64,000 bases of DNA from Aedoeadaptatus acetigenes (GTDB taxonomy: Bacteria > Bacillota > Clostridia > Tissierellales > Peptoniphilaceae). A model generated the notes under the pieces. The model had not been told where the DNA came from and did not search any database. It saw nothing but the letters and a program-made list of their open reading frames with translations. Below, piece after piece: positions 36,447-43,183 of this stretch; the first letter of the stretch is position 1; the number at the start of each line of letters is the position of its first letter. The translations under genes and the position numbers were made by a program. The DNA lies in assembly GCF_025566985.1 (NCBI RefSeq), contig NZ_JAOQJD010000008.1:43743-107742 (forward strand), written 5' to 3'.

Positions 36447-37690
36447 CGGTTGGCCTCCTTGCTTTGTTTTTCCACGTGTCCGTGGCAATCGCAGCCGAAT
36501 TCGTGTAAATAGTGGTTCAGCTTTTTGGCTTTGGTTTCCAAATAGAAGTGGTCGTTTTCGTGGGATTGAATTTCAATGGGTACGCGTTCTACAATTTCCA
36601 TGCCGTATTGTTCCAGGTGATACACCTTGTCGGGATTATTGGTTAAAAGACGCATTTTTGTCACGCCGAGATCTTTCAAAATTTGCGCGCCGATGTAATA
36701 TTCCCGGGCATCCTCCGGGAAGCCTAAAGCCACATTGGCTTCCACCGTGTCCATGCCCTCATCTTGAAGGGCGTAGGCTTTTAATTTATTCAAAAGACCG
36801 ATGCCCCGGCCTTCTTGACGCATGTAAAGGACGATGCCATTGCCTTCTTCCTCCACTTGCATCATGGCACGTTGCAATTGATCGCCGCAGTCGCAGCGCA
36901 GGGAGCCGAAGGCGTCGCCGGTTAAGCATTCGGAGTGGACGCGGGTTAAGATGGCGTCCTCTTTTGTAATGTCGCCTTTGATCAGGGCCACGTGGTGTTC
37001 GCCGTTTAAGGTGTTGCGATAGCCTACGGCTTTAAAATGGCCGTACTTCGTGGGCATGTCCGCTTCCGCTACCCGTTCGATAAGGCAATCGTGGGTCTTT
37101 CTGTATTCTTTTAATAGCTCGATATTAATGAGGGGGACGTTTAATTCCTTTGCCAGTTCGCAGATGCGGTCCCGCTGCATCATTTCTCCGTTATCTTCCA
37201 TGATTTCACAGCAAAGACCCACCTCCGTTAAACCGGCGAGGCGCAATAAATCCACGGTGCCTTCCGTGTGCCCTTCACGCTCCAATACCCCGCCGGGCTT
37301 GGCGATAAGAGGAAACATGTGGCCCGGGCGGCGGAAGTCTTCGGCTTTCGAATTGGGATCGGCGGTTTTTCTGGCGGTGAATGCCCGTTCCACAGCACTG
37401 ATCCCCGTGGTGGTGTCCACGTGGTCGATGGTGACGGTAAAAGCCGTTTCGTGATTGTCCCTGTTTTTGGAGACCATGGGCTTTAAGTGCAGGCGATCCG
37501 CTTCTTTTTGGCTCATGGGCATACAGATCAGGCCTTTGGCGTAGGTAGCCATGGCATTTAATTGCTCCGTGGTACAGGTTTCGGCGGCGACGATCATGTC
37601 CCCTTCGTTTTCACGGTCTTCCGCATCCACGGCAATGATCATCTTGCCTGCTTTCAGCGCGTCGATTGCTTCTTCAATTGTGTTCCACAT
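36443..37690 (-). CDS. ribBA: Bifunctional DHBP synthase / GTP cyclohydrolase II
   Basis: 415 residues supplying both riboflavin precursors. N-terminal DHBP synthase (about 1-205): DAEDRENEGDM at 22-32, ATYAKGLICMP, TTGISAVERA, RPGHMFPL and HTEGTVDLLRLAG. C-terminal GTP cyclohydrolase II (about 210-400): VHSECLTGDAFGSLRCDCG carrying the three zinc cysteines, then RQEGRGIGLLNKLKAY. The protein ends in a His/Cys-containing tail. AGGAGG precedes the ATG. Third of four genes in the rib operon. Confidence 0.95.
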   Translation of the reverse strand: MWNTIEEAIDALKAGKMIIAVDAEDRENEGDMIVAAETCTTEQLNAMATYAKGLICMPMSQKEADRLHLKPMVSKNRDNHETAFTVTIDHVDTTTGISAVERAFTARKTADPNSKAEDFRRPGHMFPLIAKPGGVLEREGHTEGTVDLLRLAGLTEVGLCCEIMEDNGEMMQRDRICELAKELNVPLINIELLKEYRKTHDCLIERVAEADMPTKYGHFKAVGYRNTLNGEHHVALIKGDITKEDAILTRVHSECLTGDAFGSLRCDCGDQLQRAMMQVEEEGNGIVLYMRQEGRGIGLLNKLKAYALQDEGMDTVEANVALGFPEDAREYYIGAQILKDLGVTKMRLLTNNPDKVYHLEQYGMEIVERVPIEIQSHENDHFYLETKAKKLNHYLHEFGCDCHGHVEKQSKEANR

Positions 37691-37699
37691 AATTTCCTC

Positions 37700-38338
37700 C
37701 TAAAATCCATGCTTTCTTAAAAAATTCATATCAAGGGCAGAAGCTTCTTCCGCCACTTCACTTTGTCTCAATAAATACTTGCCCACGATGTCGAATTCCA
37801 CGGTGATGGGATCTGAGGGCTTCAGCTCACCTAAATTGGTGGAGCGCAAGGTCTCCGGAATCAGGGAGACGGAAAAATCGTTCCGCCCCGCCCGGGCGAT
37901 GGTTAGGCTGACGCCGTTTAGGGCCACCGAGCCCTGGGCCACGAAATAAGGCGCCCAGTCCGGCTTCACGGCGATGTGAAGGAGATAGCCCCCTTCGTGT
38001 GGCTCGATGCCCTTCACCTCTCCCACCGTGTCCACGTGACCCTGGACGATGTGTCCGCCCATGCGGCTCGCGGGAAGAAGGGCCCGCTCCAGATTCACGG
38101 CACTTCCCGGCCGCAAGCGGTCCAGAGCGGATTTTTTCGCCGTCACCGTCATCATGTCCGCCGTAAAGGTGCCCTCCGCCATGGAGGTTACCGTGAGGCA
38201 GACGCCGTTGGTGGCGATGGAATCGCCGATCTTCGTGTCCTCAAGCACCGTCTGCGCCTTGACCCGCAGGACGATCCTCTCGCCCCGCTTTTCAAGAGCA
38301 GCCACGGTGCCCACTTCCTCTACGATTCCCGTAAACAT
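37700..38338 (-). CDS. ribE: Riboflavin synthase alpha chain
   Basis: Dismutates two lumazines to riboflavin. 212 residues with the two lumazine-binding repeats: N-repeat opens MFTGIVEEVG and contains DSIATNGVCLTV and ERALLPASRMGGHIVQGHVD; C-repeat has GSVALNGVSLTI and ETLRSTNLGEL. Length is normal. Overlaps the end of ribD by 19 bases; 9 bases before ribBA. Confidence 0.95.
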   Translation of the reverse strand: MFTGIVEEVGTVAALEKRGERIVLRVKAQTVLEDTKIGDSIATNGVCLTVTSMAEGTFTADMMTVTAKKSALDRLRPGSAVNLERALLPASRMGGHIVQGHVDTVGEVKGIEPHEGGYLLHIAVKPDWAPYFVAQGSVALNGVSLTIARAGRNDFSVSLIPETLRSTNLGELKPSDPITVEFDIVGKYLLRQSEVAEEASALDMNFLRKHGF

Positions 38339-39405
38339 CCTCTGACCCCTCCTACAAACAGGTCCGGCCCCAGCATCTTCACCTCGTCAAAGGCGAAGTC
38401 CCGCCGCTCACTTAAGGACGCGATGGCGCGGCCCGCGACGGCATCTTTTCCGCCGCCGAACAAGGTCGGGGCTAGGTAGAGGGCGAATTCATCCACTAAA
38501 TCTTCGTCGATGAGGCTGCCGTGGAGGCGTCCGCCCCCTTCCACCAAAATGCGGCCCATGTCCTTGGCGTATAGGTCCTTTAACACGGCCCGAAGATCCA
38601 GCTTGCCCTTCTTCTCTTTCACGACTTCCACGACGACGCCCCGTTCTTTTAGGGCCTTCATCTTGGCCTCCTCCATGTGCACCGTGTAGACGATGGTGGG
38701 CTGAGTGCCGTCGTAGACATTGGCCTCGAGATTCACGGCGCCGCGGCGGTCCAAAATAATCCGCGTGGGATCCTCTCCTTCGCCGCTGCGATTGCTGAGG
38801 CGGGGATTGTCCTTGATCACCGTGTTGGTGCCCACGAGAATTCCGTCCACTGCACCGCGAAGCTTATGACCGTCCTTCCGCGCCGCCTCCGATGTGATCC
38901 ATTGGCTTTCGCCTGTATCCGTGGCAATCTTGCCGTCCAATGTAGTGGCGAATTTACAAATCACATAGGGCGTCTGCGTCAAAATGCTCGTGAAAAAGGC
39001 CCGGTTCAGGGATTGGCATGCCTCCTCAAGGACGCCTACATCCACCTGAATCCCCGCCGCTTCCAAAGCGGCGACGCCGCGACCGGCGACCTTTGGATTG
39101 GGATCCAAGGTGCCTACCACTACCCGGGCGATCCCCGCCCGCTCGATGGCCACGACACAGGGCGGCGTCTTTCCGTAGTGGAAGCAAGGCTCCAAGGTCA
39201 CATACATGGTGCCGCCCTTCGGCGATTCCTCCACCTGCTTCAGGCAATCCACCTCGGCATGGTCCAGGCCGAAACCGTGATGGTAGCCCTCGGCGATGAC
39301 TCGCCCGTCCTTTACCAAGACGGCGCCTACCATGGGATTGGTCTTGGTCTTGCCCAAGCCCTTTTTCGCAAGAGTCAATGCCCGATTCATATACTGCTCA
39401 TCCAT
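38320..39405 (-). CDS. ribD: Bifunctional riboflavin deaminase/reductase
   Basis: 361 residues performing the deamination and reduction of the pyrimidine intermediate. Deaminase domain (about 1-145): TNPMVGAVLV, zinc site HAEVDCL and EPCFHYGKTPPC. Reductase domain (about 146-361): KFATTLDGKIA, ITSEAARKDGHKLR, LVGTNTVIKDNPRL and ILVEGGGRLHGSLI. The start at 39405 has GGAGG five bases upstream; the open frame continues upstream only through riboswitch sequence. First gene of the rib operon. Confidence 0.95.
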   Translation of the reverse strand: MDEQYMNRALTLAKKGLGKTKTNPMVGAVLVKDGRVIAEGYHHGFGLDHAEVDCLKQVEESPKGGTMYVTLEPCFHYGKTPPCVVAIERAGIARVVVGTLDPNPKVAGRGVAALEAAGIQVDVGVLEEACQSLNRAFFTSILTQTPYVICKFATTLDGKIATDTGESQWITSEAARKDGHKLRGAVDGILVGTNTVIKDNPRLSNRSGEGEDPTRIILDRRGAVNLEANVYDGTQPTIVYTVHMEEAKMKALKERGVVVEVVKEKKGKLDLRAVLKDLYAKDMGRILVEGGGRLHGSLIDEDLVDEFALYLAPTLFGGGKDAVAGRAIASLSERRDFAFDEVKMLGPDLFVGGVRGCLRES

Positions 39406-39420
39406 AAAGCCTCCTGCATT

Positions 39421-39446
39421 AAAAAAACCGAAGCGCAATGCTTCGG
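39421..39446 (-). terminator. Riboswitch-linked terminator before ribD
   Basis: CCGAAGC-gcaat-GCTTCGG stem followed on the minus strand by seven T. It lies between the FMN aptamer and the ribD ribosome site, the position expected for ligand-controlled attenuation. Confidence 0.85.
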
Positions 39447-39484
39447 AGTGACAATCAAATGAAAGACAACAAAAGTTGCCTTCG

Positions 39485-39592
39485 CTTCTTCTTTCATCCG
39501 GACTATACCGTCGGTATCGGAATTGCACCGATTCAATCATACGACTCGTGGACTTTACCACCGGTGAGGAATTGCACCTCGCCCCGAAGAAT
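39485..39592 (-). ncRNA. FMN riboswitch (RFN element)
   Basis: The minus-strand leader of ribD carries the conserved RFN core in order: CTTCGGGGCGAGGTGCAATT, CCTCACCGGTGGTAAAGTCC, ACGAG, then GGTGCAATTCCGATACCGAC, GGTATAGTCCGGATGAAAGA and a closing GAAG that pairs with CTTC. FMN binding is expected to favour the adjacent terminator and shut off ribD-ribE-ribBA-ribH. Confidence 0.95.
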
Positions 39593-39624
39593 ATATGAAG
39601 TTCAGGAAATGTTTTCCTTTCATT

Positions 39625-39653
39625 ATGATACCACTTATAGCTTACCCTGTAAA
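39625..39653 (-). promoter_or_regulatory. Promoter of the rib operon
   Basis: Minus strand TTTACA (39648-39653), 17-base spacer, TATCAT (39625-39630), about 35 bases before the riboswitch. Confidence 0.75.
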
Positions 39654-39729
39654 GAGATTTTGTCGCCACACGGTTAAAATTTTATCCCCCACTCGGTACA
39701 ATAAATAAAACGAGAAATTTTGTAATAAA

Positions 39730-39761
39730 GAACACCTTCCCGCGTATATACAAGTGAAAGG
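39730..39761 (+). promoter_or_regulatory. Candidate promoter of the second sigma factor
   Basis: GAACACC at 39730-39736 and ATATAC at 39746-39751, followed by aAGTGAAAGG. The last 16 bases match the element before the first sigma gene (8709-8724) with one mismatch, but the GAAC-to-ATATAC gap is 12 bases here and 17 there, so a shared sigma promoter is not established. Confidence 0.3.
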
Positions 39762-39778
39762 ACAAGGAGGTGAAGCCA

Positions 39779-40318
39779 ATGGATAAAACCACCGACATGC
39801 CGACGGTCATGGACGATACCGTCACATTTGAAGCGGTCTACGATCGCTACTTCGAGCCCGTCTTTCGTTTCGTCACCTACCGCACCGGCAATCGAGAAGT
39901 GGCCAAGGATCTCACGGCGGATATTTTTCTTAAGATCTACAGGAAATTTTCCGCCTACGATCCGAAAAAAGGCAGCTTCGAGGTGTGGCTCTATACCATC
40001 GCCGGCAATCATGTGAAAGACTACTACCGCAGAAAGAATCGCTTTCAGTGGTTGCCTATCACTGCAGCAAAAGACATGGCGGAGGAAGATCCCACGACCG
40101 AAGAACAAATGGAAAACAAAGAAGAAATCGCCTATTTGCGCTGTGCCGTGAAAAAACTGAAGCCCCGGGATCAGTTGTTGGTCAGCTACAAATTCGGTGC
40201 GGAGCTTTCCAATCAGACCATCGCCGCACTCATGGACACGAATCCCAATCACGTGGGCGTCATGATCCACCGCCTGCTGAATCAATTGCGAAAAGAAATG
40301 GAGGCCTATTATGAATAA
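39779..40318 (+). CDS. ECF-type RNA polymerase sigma factor
   Basis: 179 residues. Region 2 at about 17-85: FEAVYDRYFEPVFRFVTYRT, AKDLTADIFLKIYRKF and FEVWLYTIAGNHVKDYYRRK; region 4 at about 120-172, including LKPRDQLLVSYKFGAELSNQ and a helix-turn-helix NPNHVGVMIHRLLNQLRKEM. The ATG at 39779 has AAGGAGG eight bases upstream; an in-frame GTG at 39770 overlaps that site. Overlaps the following membrane-protein gene by 8 bases. It is a different sigma from the one at 8.7 kb. Confidence 0.9.
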   Translation: MDKTTDMPTVMDDTVTFEAVYDRYFEPVFRFVTYRTGNREVAKDLTADIFLKIYRKFSAYDPKKGSFEVWLYTIAGNHVKDYYRRKNRFQWLPITAAKDMAEEDPTTEEQMENKEEIAYLRCAVKKLKPRDQLLVSYKFGAELSNQTIAALMDTNPNHVGVMIHRLLNQLRKEMEAYYE

Positions 40319-41147
40319 AAATAAAAACCCCCAGGTTGACGTAAGCCAAAATTTAAAAAATCTCTACGCTACCGATGAAAAAGACAAGCAGGAGGTCTAC
40401 GCAAAAATGAAAAATAAACAAAAGAAACAATATAAAAAGCCCGCCATCGCCGCGGCCTGCGCCCTTTTAATCGCCACCCTCCCCTTTACGAGCTTCGGCG
40501 GCGGCATCGTGAACACGGTGAAACAAGCTGTAAGCCCCTCGGGCCGCATCGTCGTTAACGAAGACGAGCCGGCCGTGGCCATCCCCTTCCCCGACGAATT
40601 AAAGGGAAAGGTCTTCGACAAAGAGGGAAATGAAATCACCGACCTCGAAGTCCTGAAAAATGCAGAGCACGTCTACTCCAAAGACGGCCGGGAAATCGTG
40701 GGAAGCAATTACGACGAAGCCACCCGCACCGGCGAAGTCACCTTTGAGTACGCCGACGAAGTGAAAAAAGATACGGGCGACAAGGCCCCGGTGGATGTTA
40801 TCGCCAAAAAATTAAACTTCAATCCCCTGGTCTTCTCGGAGAAATACAACTACGTGGAATCGGAAATCTTCGCCGATCCGGGGACACTTTCCGATTACGT
40901 CGCCTTCACCTATGAAAAAGACGGCAAGACCATCTACCTTAACGAGCGAATCTCGTCTCCTGAAACCGCCTATGAAACCGGCGGCGAAGGCAAAATCTAC
41001 GAAGTCAATGTGGACGGCGTAAAGGTCATCATTCAAGGCCGTGATGCCGACTTCGAACGAGACGGCCTCCTCGTCTCCATCTCCGCCGAAGGCGCGGACA
41101 AAGACGATCTTATCGCCATGGTAAAAGACTTGCATTTGTTAAAATAA
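40311..41147 (+). CDS. Membrane-anchored protein, putative anti-sigma partner
   Basis: 278 residues: a basic cytoplasmic N-terminus of about 42 residues, one hydrophobic segment near 45-62 (AIAAACALLIATLPFTSFGG), then an extracytoplasmic domain rich in Asp, Glu and Lys with repeated beta-strand-like stretches. No known domain recognised. Overlap with the sigma gene and the single-span topology match the pair at 8.7-10.3 kb, so control of that sigma factor is likely but inferred. Confidence 0.6.
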   Translation: MNKNKNPQVDVSQNLKNLYATDEKDKQEVYAKMKNKQKKQYKKPAIAAACALLIATLPFTSFGGGIVNTVKQAVSPSGRIVVNEDEPAVAIPFPDELKGKVFDKEGNEITDLEVLKNAEHVYSKDGREIVGSNYDEATRTGEVTFEYADEVKKDTGDKAPVDVIAKKLNFNPLVFSEKYNYVESEIFADPGTLSDYVAFTYEKDGKTIYLNERISSPETAYETGGEGKIYEVNVDGVKVIIQGRDADFERDGLLVSISAEGADKDDLIAMVKDLHLLK

Positions 41148-41158
41148 CTTCGCCCAAG

Positions 41159-41184
41159 CCGCCGGAAAAACCGGCGGTTTTTTT
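41159..41184 (+). terminator. Terminator after second sigma/partner pair
   Basis: CCGCCGG-aaaaa-CCGGCGG stem plus seven T. Confidence 0.9.
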
Positions 41185-41191
41185 GCGCAAC

Positions 41192-41217
41192 AAAAAAACA
41201 CCGCTCTCGGCGGTGTT
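41192..41217 (-). terminator. Terminator of rplM-rpsI
   Basis: AACACCGC / GCGGTGTT stem with seven T on the minus strand, 14 bases beyond the rpsI stop; back-to-back with the opposing terminator. Confidence 0.85.
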
Positions 41218-41230
41218 TGTCTGTATGTGC

Positions 41231-41620
41231 TTAACGTTTGGAGAATTGGGGAGATTTACGGGCTTTCTTCAAGCCGTATTTCTTTCTTTCCTTCATTCTC
41301 GGGTCGCGGGTCAAGAAACCTGCTTTTTTAAGAACGGGACGGAAATCGGGATTGGCTTCTTGCAGTGCGCGTGCAAGACCCATGCGGATGGCACCGGCTT
41401 GTCCGGTGTAGCCGCCGCCGTTGACCTTGACGAGGACGTCGTATTGGCCTTCGGTTTCCGTAATGGTTAAGGGCTCTTTTGCCACGGTACGTAAGGTTTC
41501 GTAACCGAAGAAGTCGTCGAGTTCTCTGCCGTTGACGAGGAATTTGCCGCTACCGGAGAGGAGTCTGACTTGGGCTACGGACGTTTTTCTTCTACCTGTT
41601 GCTCTAATTTGATCTGCCAT
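41231..41620 (-). CDS. rpsI: Ribosomal protein S9
   Basis: 129-residue small-subunit protein. Typical S9 pattern: ATGRRKTSVAQVRLLSGSGK at 6-25, YDVLVKVNGGGYTGQAGAIR, GLARAL and the basic tail RDPRMKERKKYGLKKARKSP ending QFSKR, which reaches the P-site. Starts at ATG 41620 with AAGGAAGG about 9 bases upstream. Co-transcribed with rplM (15 bases between the coding regions). Confidence 0.97.
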   Translation of the reverse strand: MADQIRATGRRKTSVAQVRLLSGSGKFLVNGRELDDFFGYETLRTVAKEPLTITETEGQYDVLVKVNGGGYTGQAGAIRMGLARALQEANPDFRPVLKKAGFLTRDPRMKERKKYGLKKARKSPQFSKR

Positions 41621-41635
41621 GTAATTCACCCTTCC

Positions 41636-42064
41636 TTACACTTCGTAGACTTCCGGTTTTTGCGCTTCGTGGGGATGGTCCGGACCGGCGTAAACTTTTA
41701 ATTTACCGAACATGGACCGACCCAAACGGCTCTTGGGAAGCATGCCCTTGACCGCGTATTCGATGACGCGTTCCGGGTGCTTTTCGCGAATTTCTTTGTA
41801 AACAACTTCGCGACGTCCGCCCGGGTAACCGGTGTGGGATGCGTGAATCTTGTTGTCCCATTTGGTTCCGGTTAATTTTACCTTATCGGCGTTAATGACG
41901 ATAACGTAATCGCCGGTGTCCACGTGGGGGGTGTAAATGGGCTTGTGCTTGCCGCGTAAAAGCGTTGCGACTTCGGTAGCCAAGCGGCCGAGGACTTTAT
42001 CTTCGGCATCGATGACGTACCATTTTCTATCTACTTCATTGGCTTTCGCCATGGTTGTCTTCAT
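41636..42064 (-). CDS. rplM: Ribosomal protein L13
   Basis: 142-residue large-subunit protein with RKWYVIDAEDKVLGRLATEV, LLRGKHKPIYTPHVDTGDYV, NADKVKLTGTKWDNKIHASH, AVKGMLPKSRLGR and YAGPDHPHEAQKPE. AGGAGG precedes the ATG. The leader from the promoter is about 65 bases; L13 leaders in Firmicutes can carry autoregulatory hairpins, but none is obvious here. Confidence 0.97.
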   Translation of the reverse strand: MKTTMAKANEVDRKWYVIDAEDKVLGRLATEVATLLRGKHKPIYTPHVDTGDYVIVINADKVKLTGTKWDNKIHASHTGYPGGRREVVYKEIREKHPERVIEYAVKGMLPKSRLGRSMFGKLKVYAGPDHPHEAQKPEVYEV

Positions 42065-42133
42065 GGATGACCTCCTGCTATATCAAAAGGGATAATGTTC
42101 AAAAGTTTCCGGGGCTTTAAAACACTAGCAATT

Positions 42134-42162
42134 AGTATAGAGCAAACCGCAGTATCTGTCAA
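42134..42162 (-). promoter_or_regulatory. Sigma-A promoter of rplM-rpsI
   Basis: Minus strand TTGACA (42157-42162), 17-base spacer, TATACT (42134-42139): near-perfect consensus, as expected for ribosomal protein genes. Confidence 0.9.
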
Positions 42163-42253
42163 GTGTTTTTCGCTGATTTGTGCCCTTTTCTCCCATGGCG
42201 AAGTTTTTTACTTCGGGCTATAATAAAGATACGAACAAGAAAGGACGTGACTT

Positions 42254-43183
42254 ATGACAAACCACAACGGGCATCTTCCCCGCTTTAAATATTTTTCCTA
42301 CGACTGCGACCACCACGTAAAAAAAGACTACTCCATCGTCCACGACCCGCGGCCGCTGCCTCTCTCCGAGGCCATCACCCGGGCCCTGGAGTATCTCTTG
42401 TGGTACGTGCCCAATATTAATTCCTTTCAGTCCCCTTCCAATGTGTTGATTACCGAGCCCCTTTACGAGGATTTCAGCTTCGGCTTGGTCTCCGAGGCCC
42501 TTCACCTGAATGCCGAGGACATTTTGTTTTTGGATTACATTGACGACGACATCGTCGACTACTACATGGAAGCCATTTGCACCAACTGCCAGAAGGTGAT
42601 CCTCACCACCGGGGAGCACGAGACCAAAATTTCCGCCTTGGTGCGCCACATGCGAAACGCCATCGCCCACGGCTATTTTACCGTGGTGGAAGACCGCATG
42701 ATCGCCTTTGACGTGAAGCATTTTCCGAAAAAAGACGACTCCTACGGCTGCACCGCCGTCTTGAAATTGGATCCCCTTCATCTGGTCAGCGCCTTAAAGC
42801 TTTTGGAAGAGGAAATGACCCACGAGCGCTTGGCGGCCATGGCCTTTTCCCGCTGCGGCTACGAGATTTTGGAAAACGACTACGACAATCCCGAGCTTCC
42901 CTACGATTTTACCATGGAAAAAGACGGCCTCGTCTACGCCGTGGAAATTAAGCGCATCGCCATCGAAGGCGTGGCCCATGCGGAACATTTGGACAGTATC
43001 CTCGCCCACTTCCCGAAAGAGGTAAAGGAAAAGAAGGTGCTTCTCATGGATTCCGCCGTCTTGGATTCCGAAGCGAAAAAGGCCCTTCGCGAAAACAAAA
43101 TTCTGCTCCTTGACCGAGACAATCTAAAATCCCTCATGTCCGGCGACGATATTTTAAGCCGCATTCAACGGAAGATGCGCTAA
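42254..43183 (+). CDS. Putative HEPN-like plus PD-(D/E)XK nuclease-like protein
   Basis: 309 residues, not recognised as a named family. N-terminal half (about 30-190) is helical and contains LVRHMRNAIAHGYF, an R-x4-H motif (Arg134, His139) like the catalytic motif of HEPN ribonucleases. C-terminal half (about 190-309) has a restriction-endonuclease-like core: GYEILEND, PYDFTMEKDG (Asp218) and YAVEIKR (Glu231, Lys233), i.e. D-x12-E-x-K, followed by an AEHLDSIL helix and strand KKVLLMDS. Both catalytic sets look intact. A TATAAT at 42219-42224 lies 30 bases upstream. Convergent with mprF (4-base overlap); host-like GC. Role in RNA/DNA defence is inference. Confidence 0.6.
   Translation: MTNHNGHLPRFKYFSYDCDHHVKKDYSIVHDPRPLPLSEAITRALEYLLWYVPNINSFQSPSNVLITEPLYEDFSFGLVSEALHLNAEDILFLDYIDDDIVDYYMEAICTNCQKVILTTGEHETKISALVRHMRNAIAHGYFTVVEDRMIAFDVKHFPKKDDSYGCTAVLKLDPLHLVSALKLLEEEMTHERLAAMAFSRCGYEILENDYDNPELPYDFTMEKDGLVYAVEIKRIAIEGVAHAEHLDSILAHFPKEVKEKKVLLMDSAVLDSEAKKALRENKILLLDRDNLKSLMSGDDILSRIQRKMR

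Noticed and set aside
39406..39669. 88-codon N-terminal extension of ribD
   Set aside because: It is translated riboswitch and terminator sequence; the GGAGG-supported ATG is at 39405.
39674..40285. 203-codon minus-strand frame opposite the second sigma gene
   Set aside because: Antisense shadow; the plus frame has clear sigma region 2 and 4 motifs.
42065..42130. L13 leader regulatory RNA
   Set aside because: The 65-base leader shows no clear paired stem matching the known autoregulatory leader; a covariance search would be needed.
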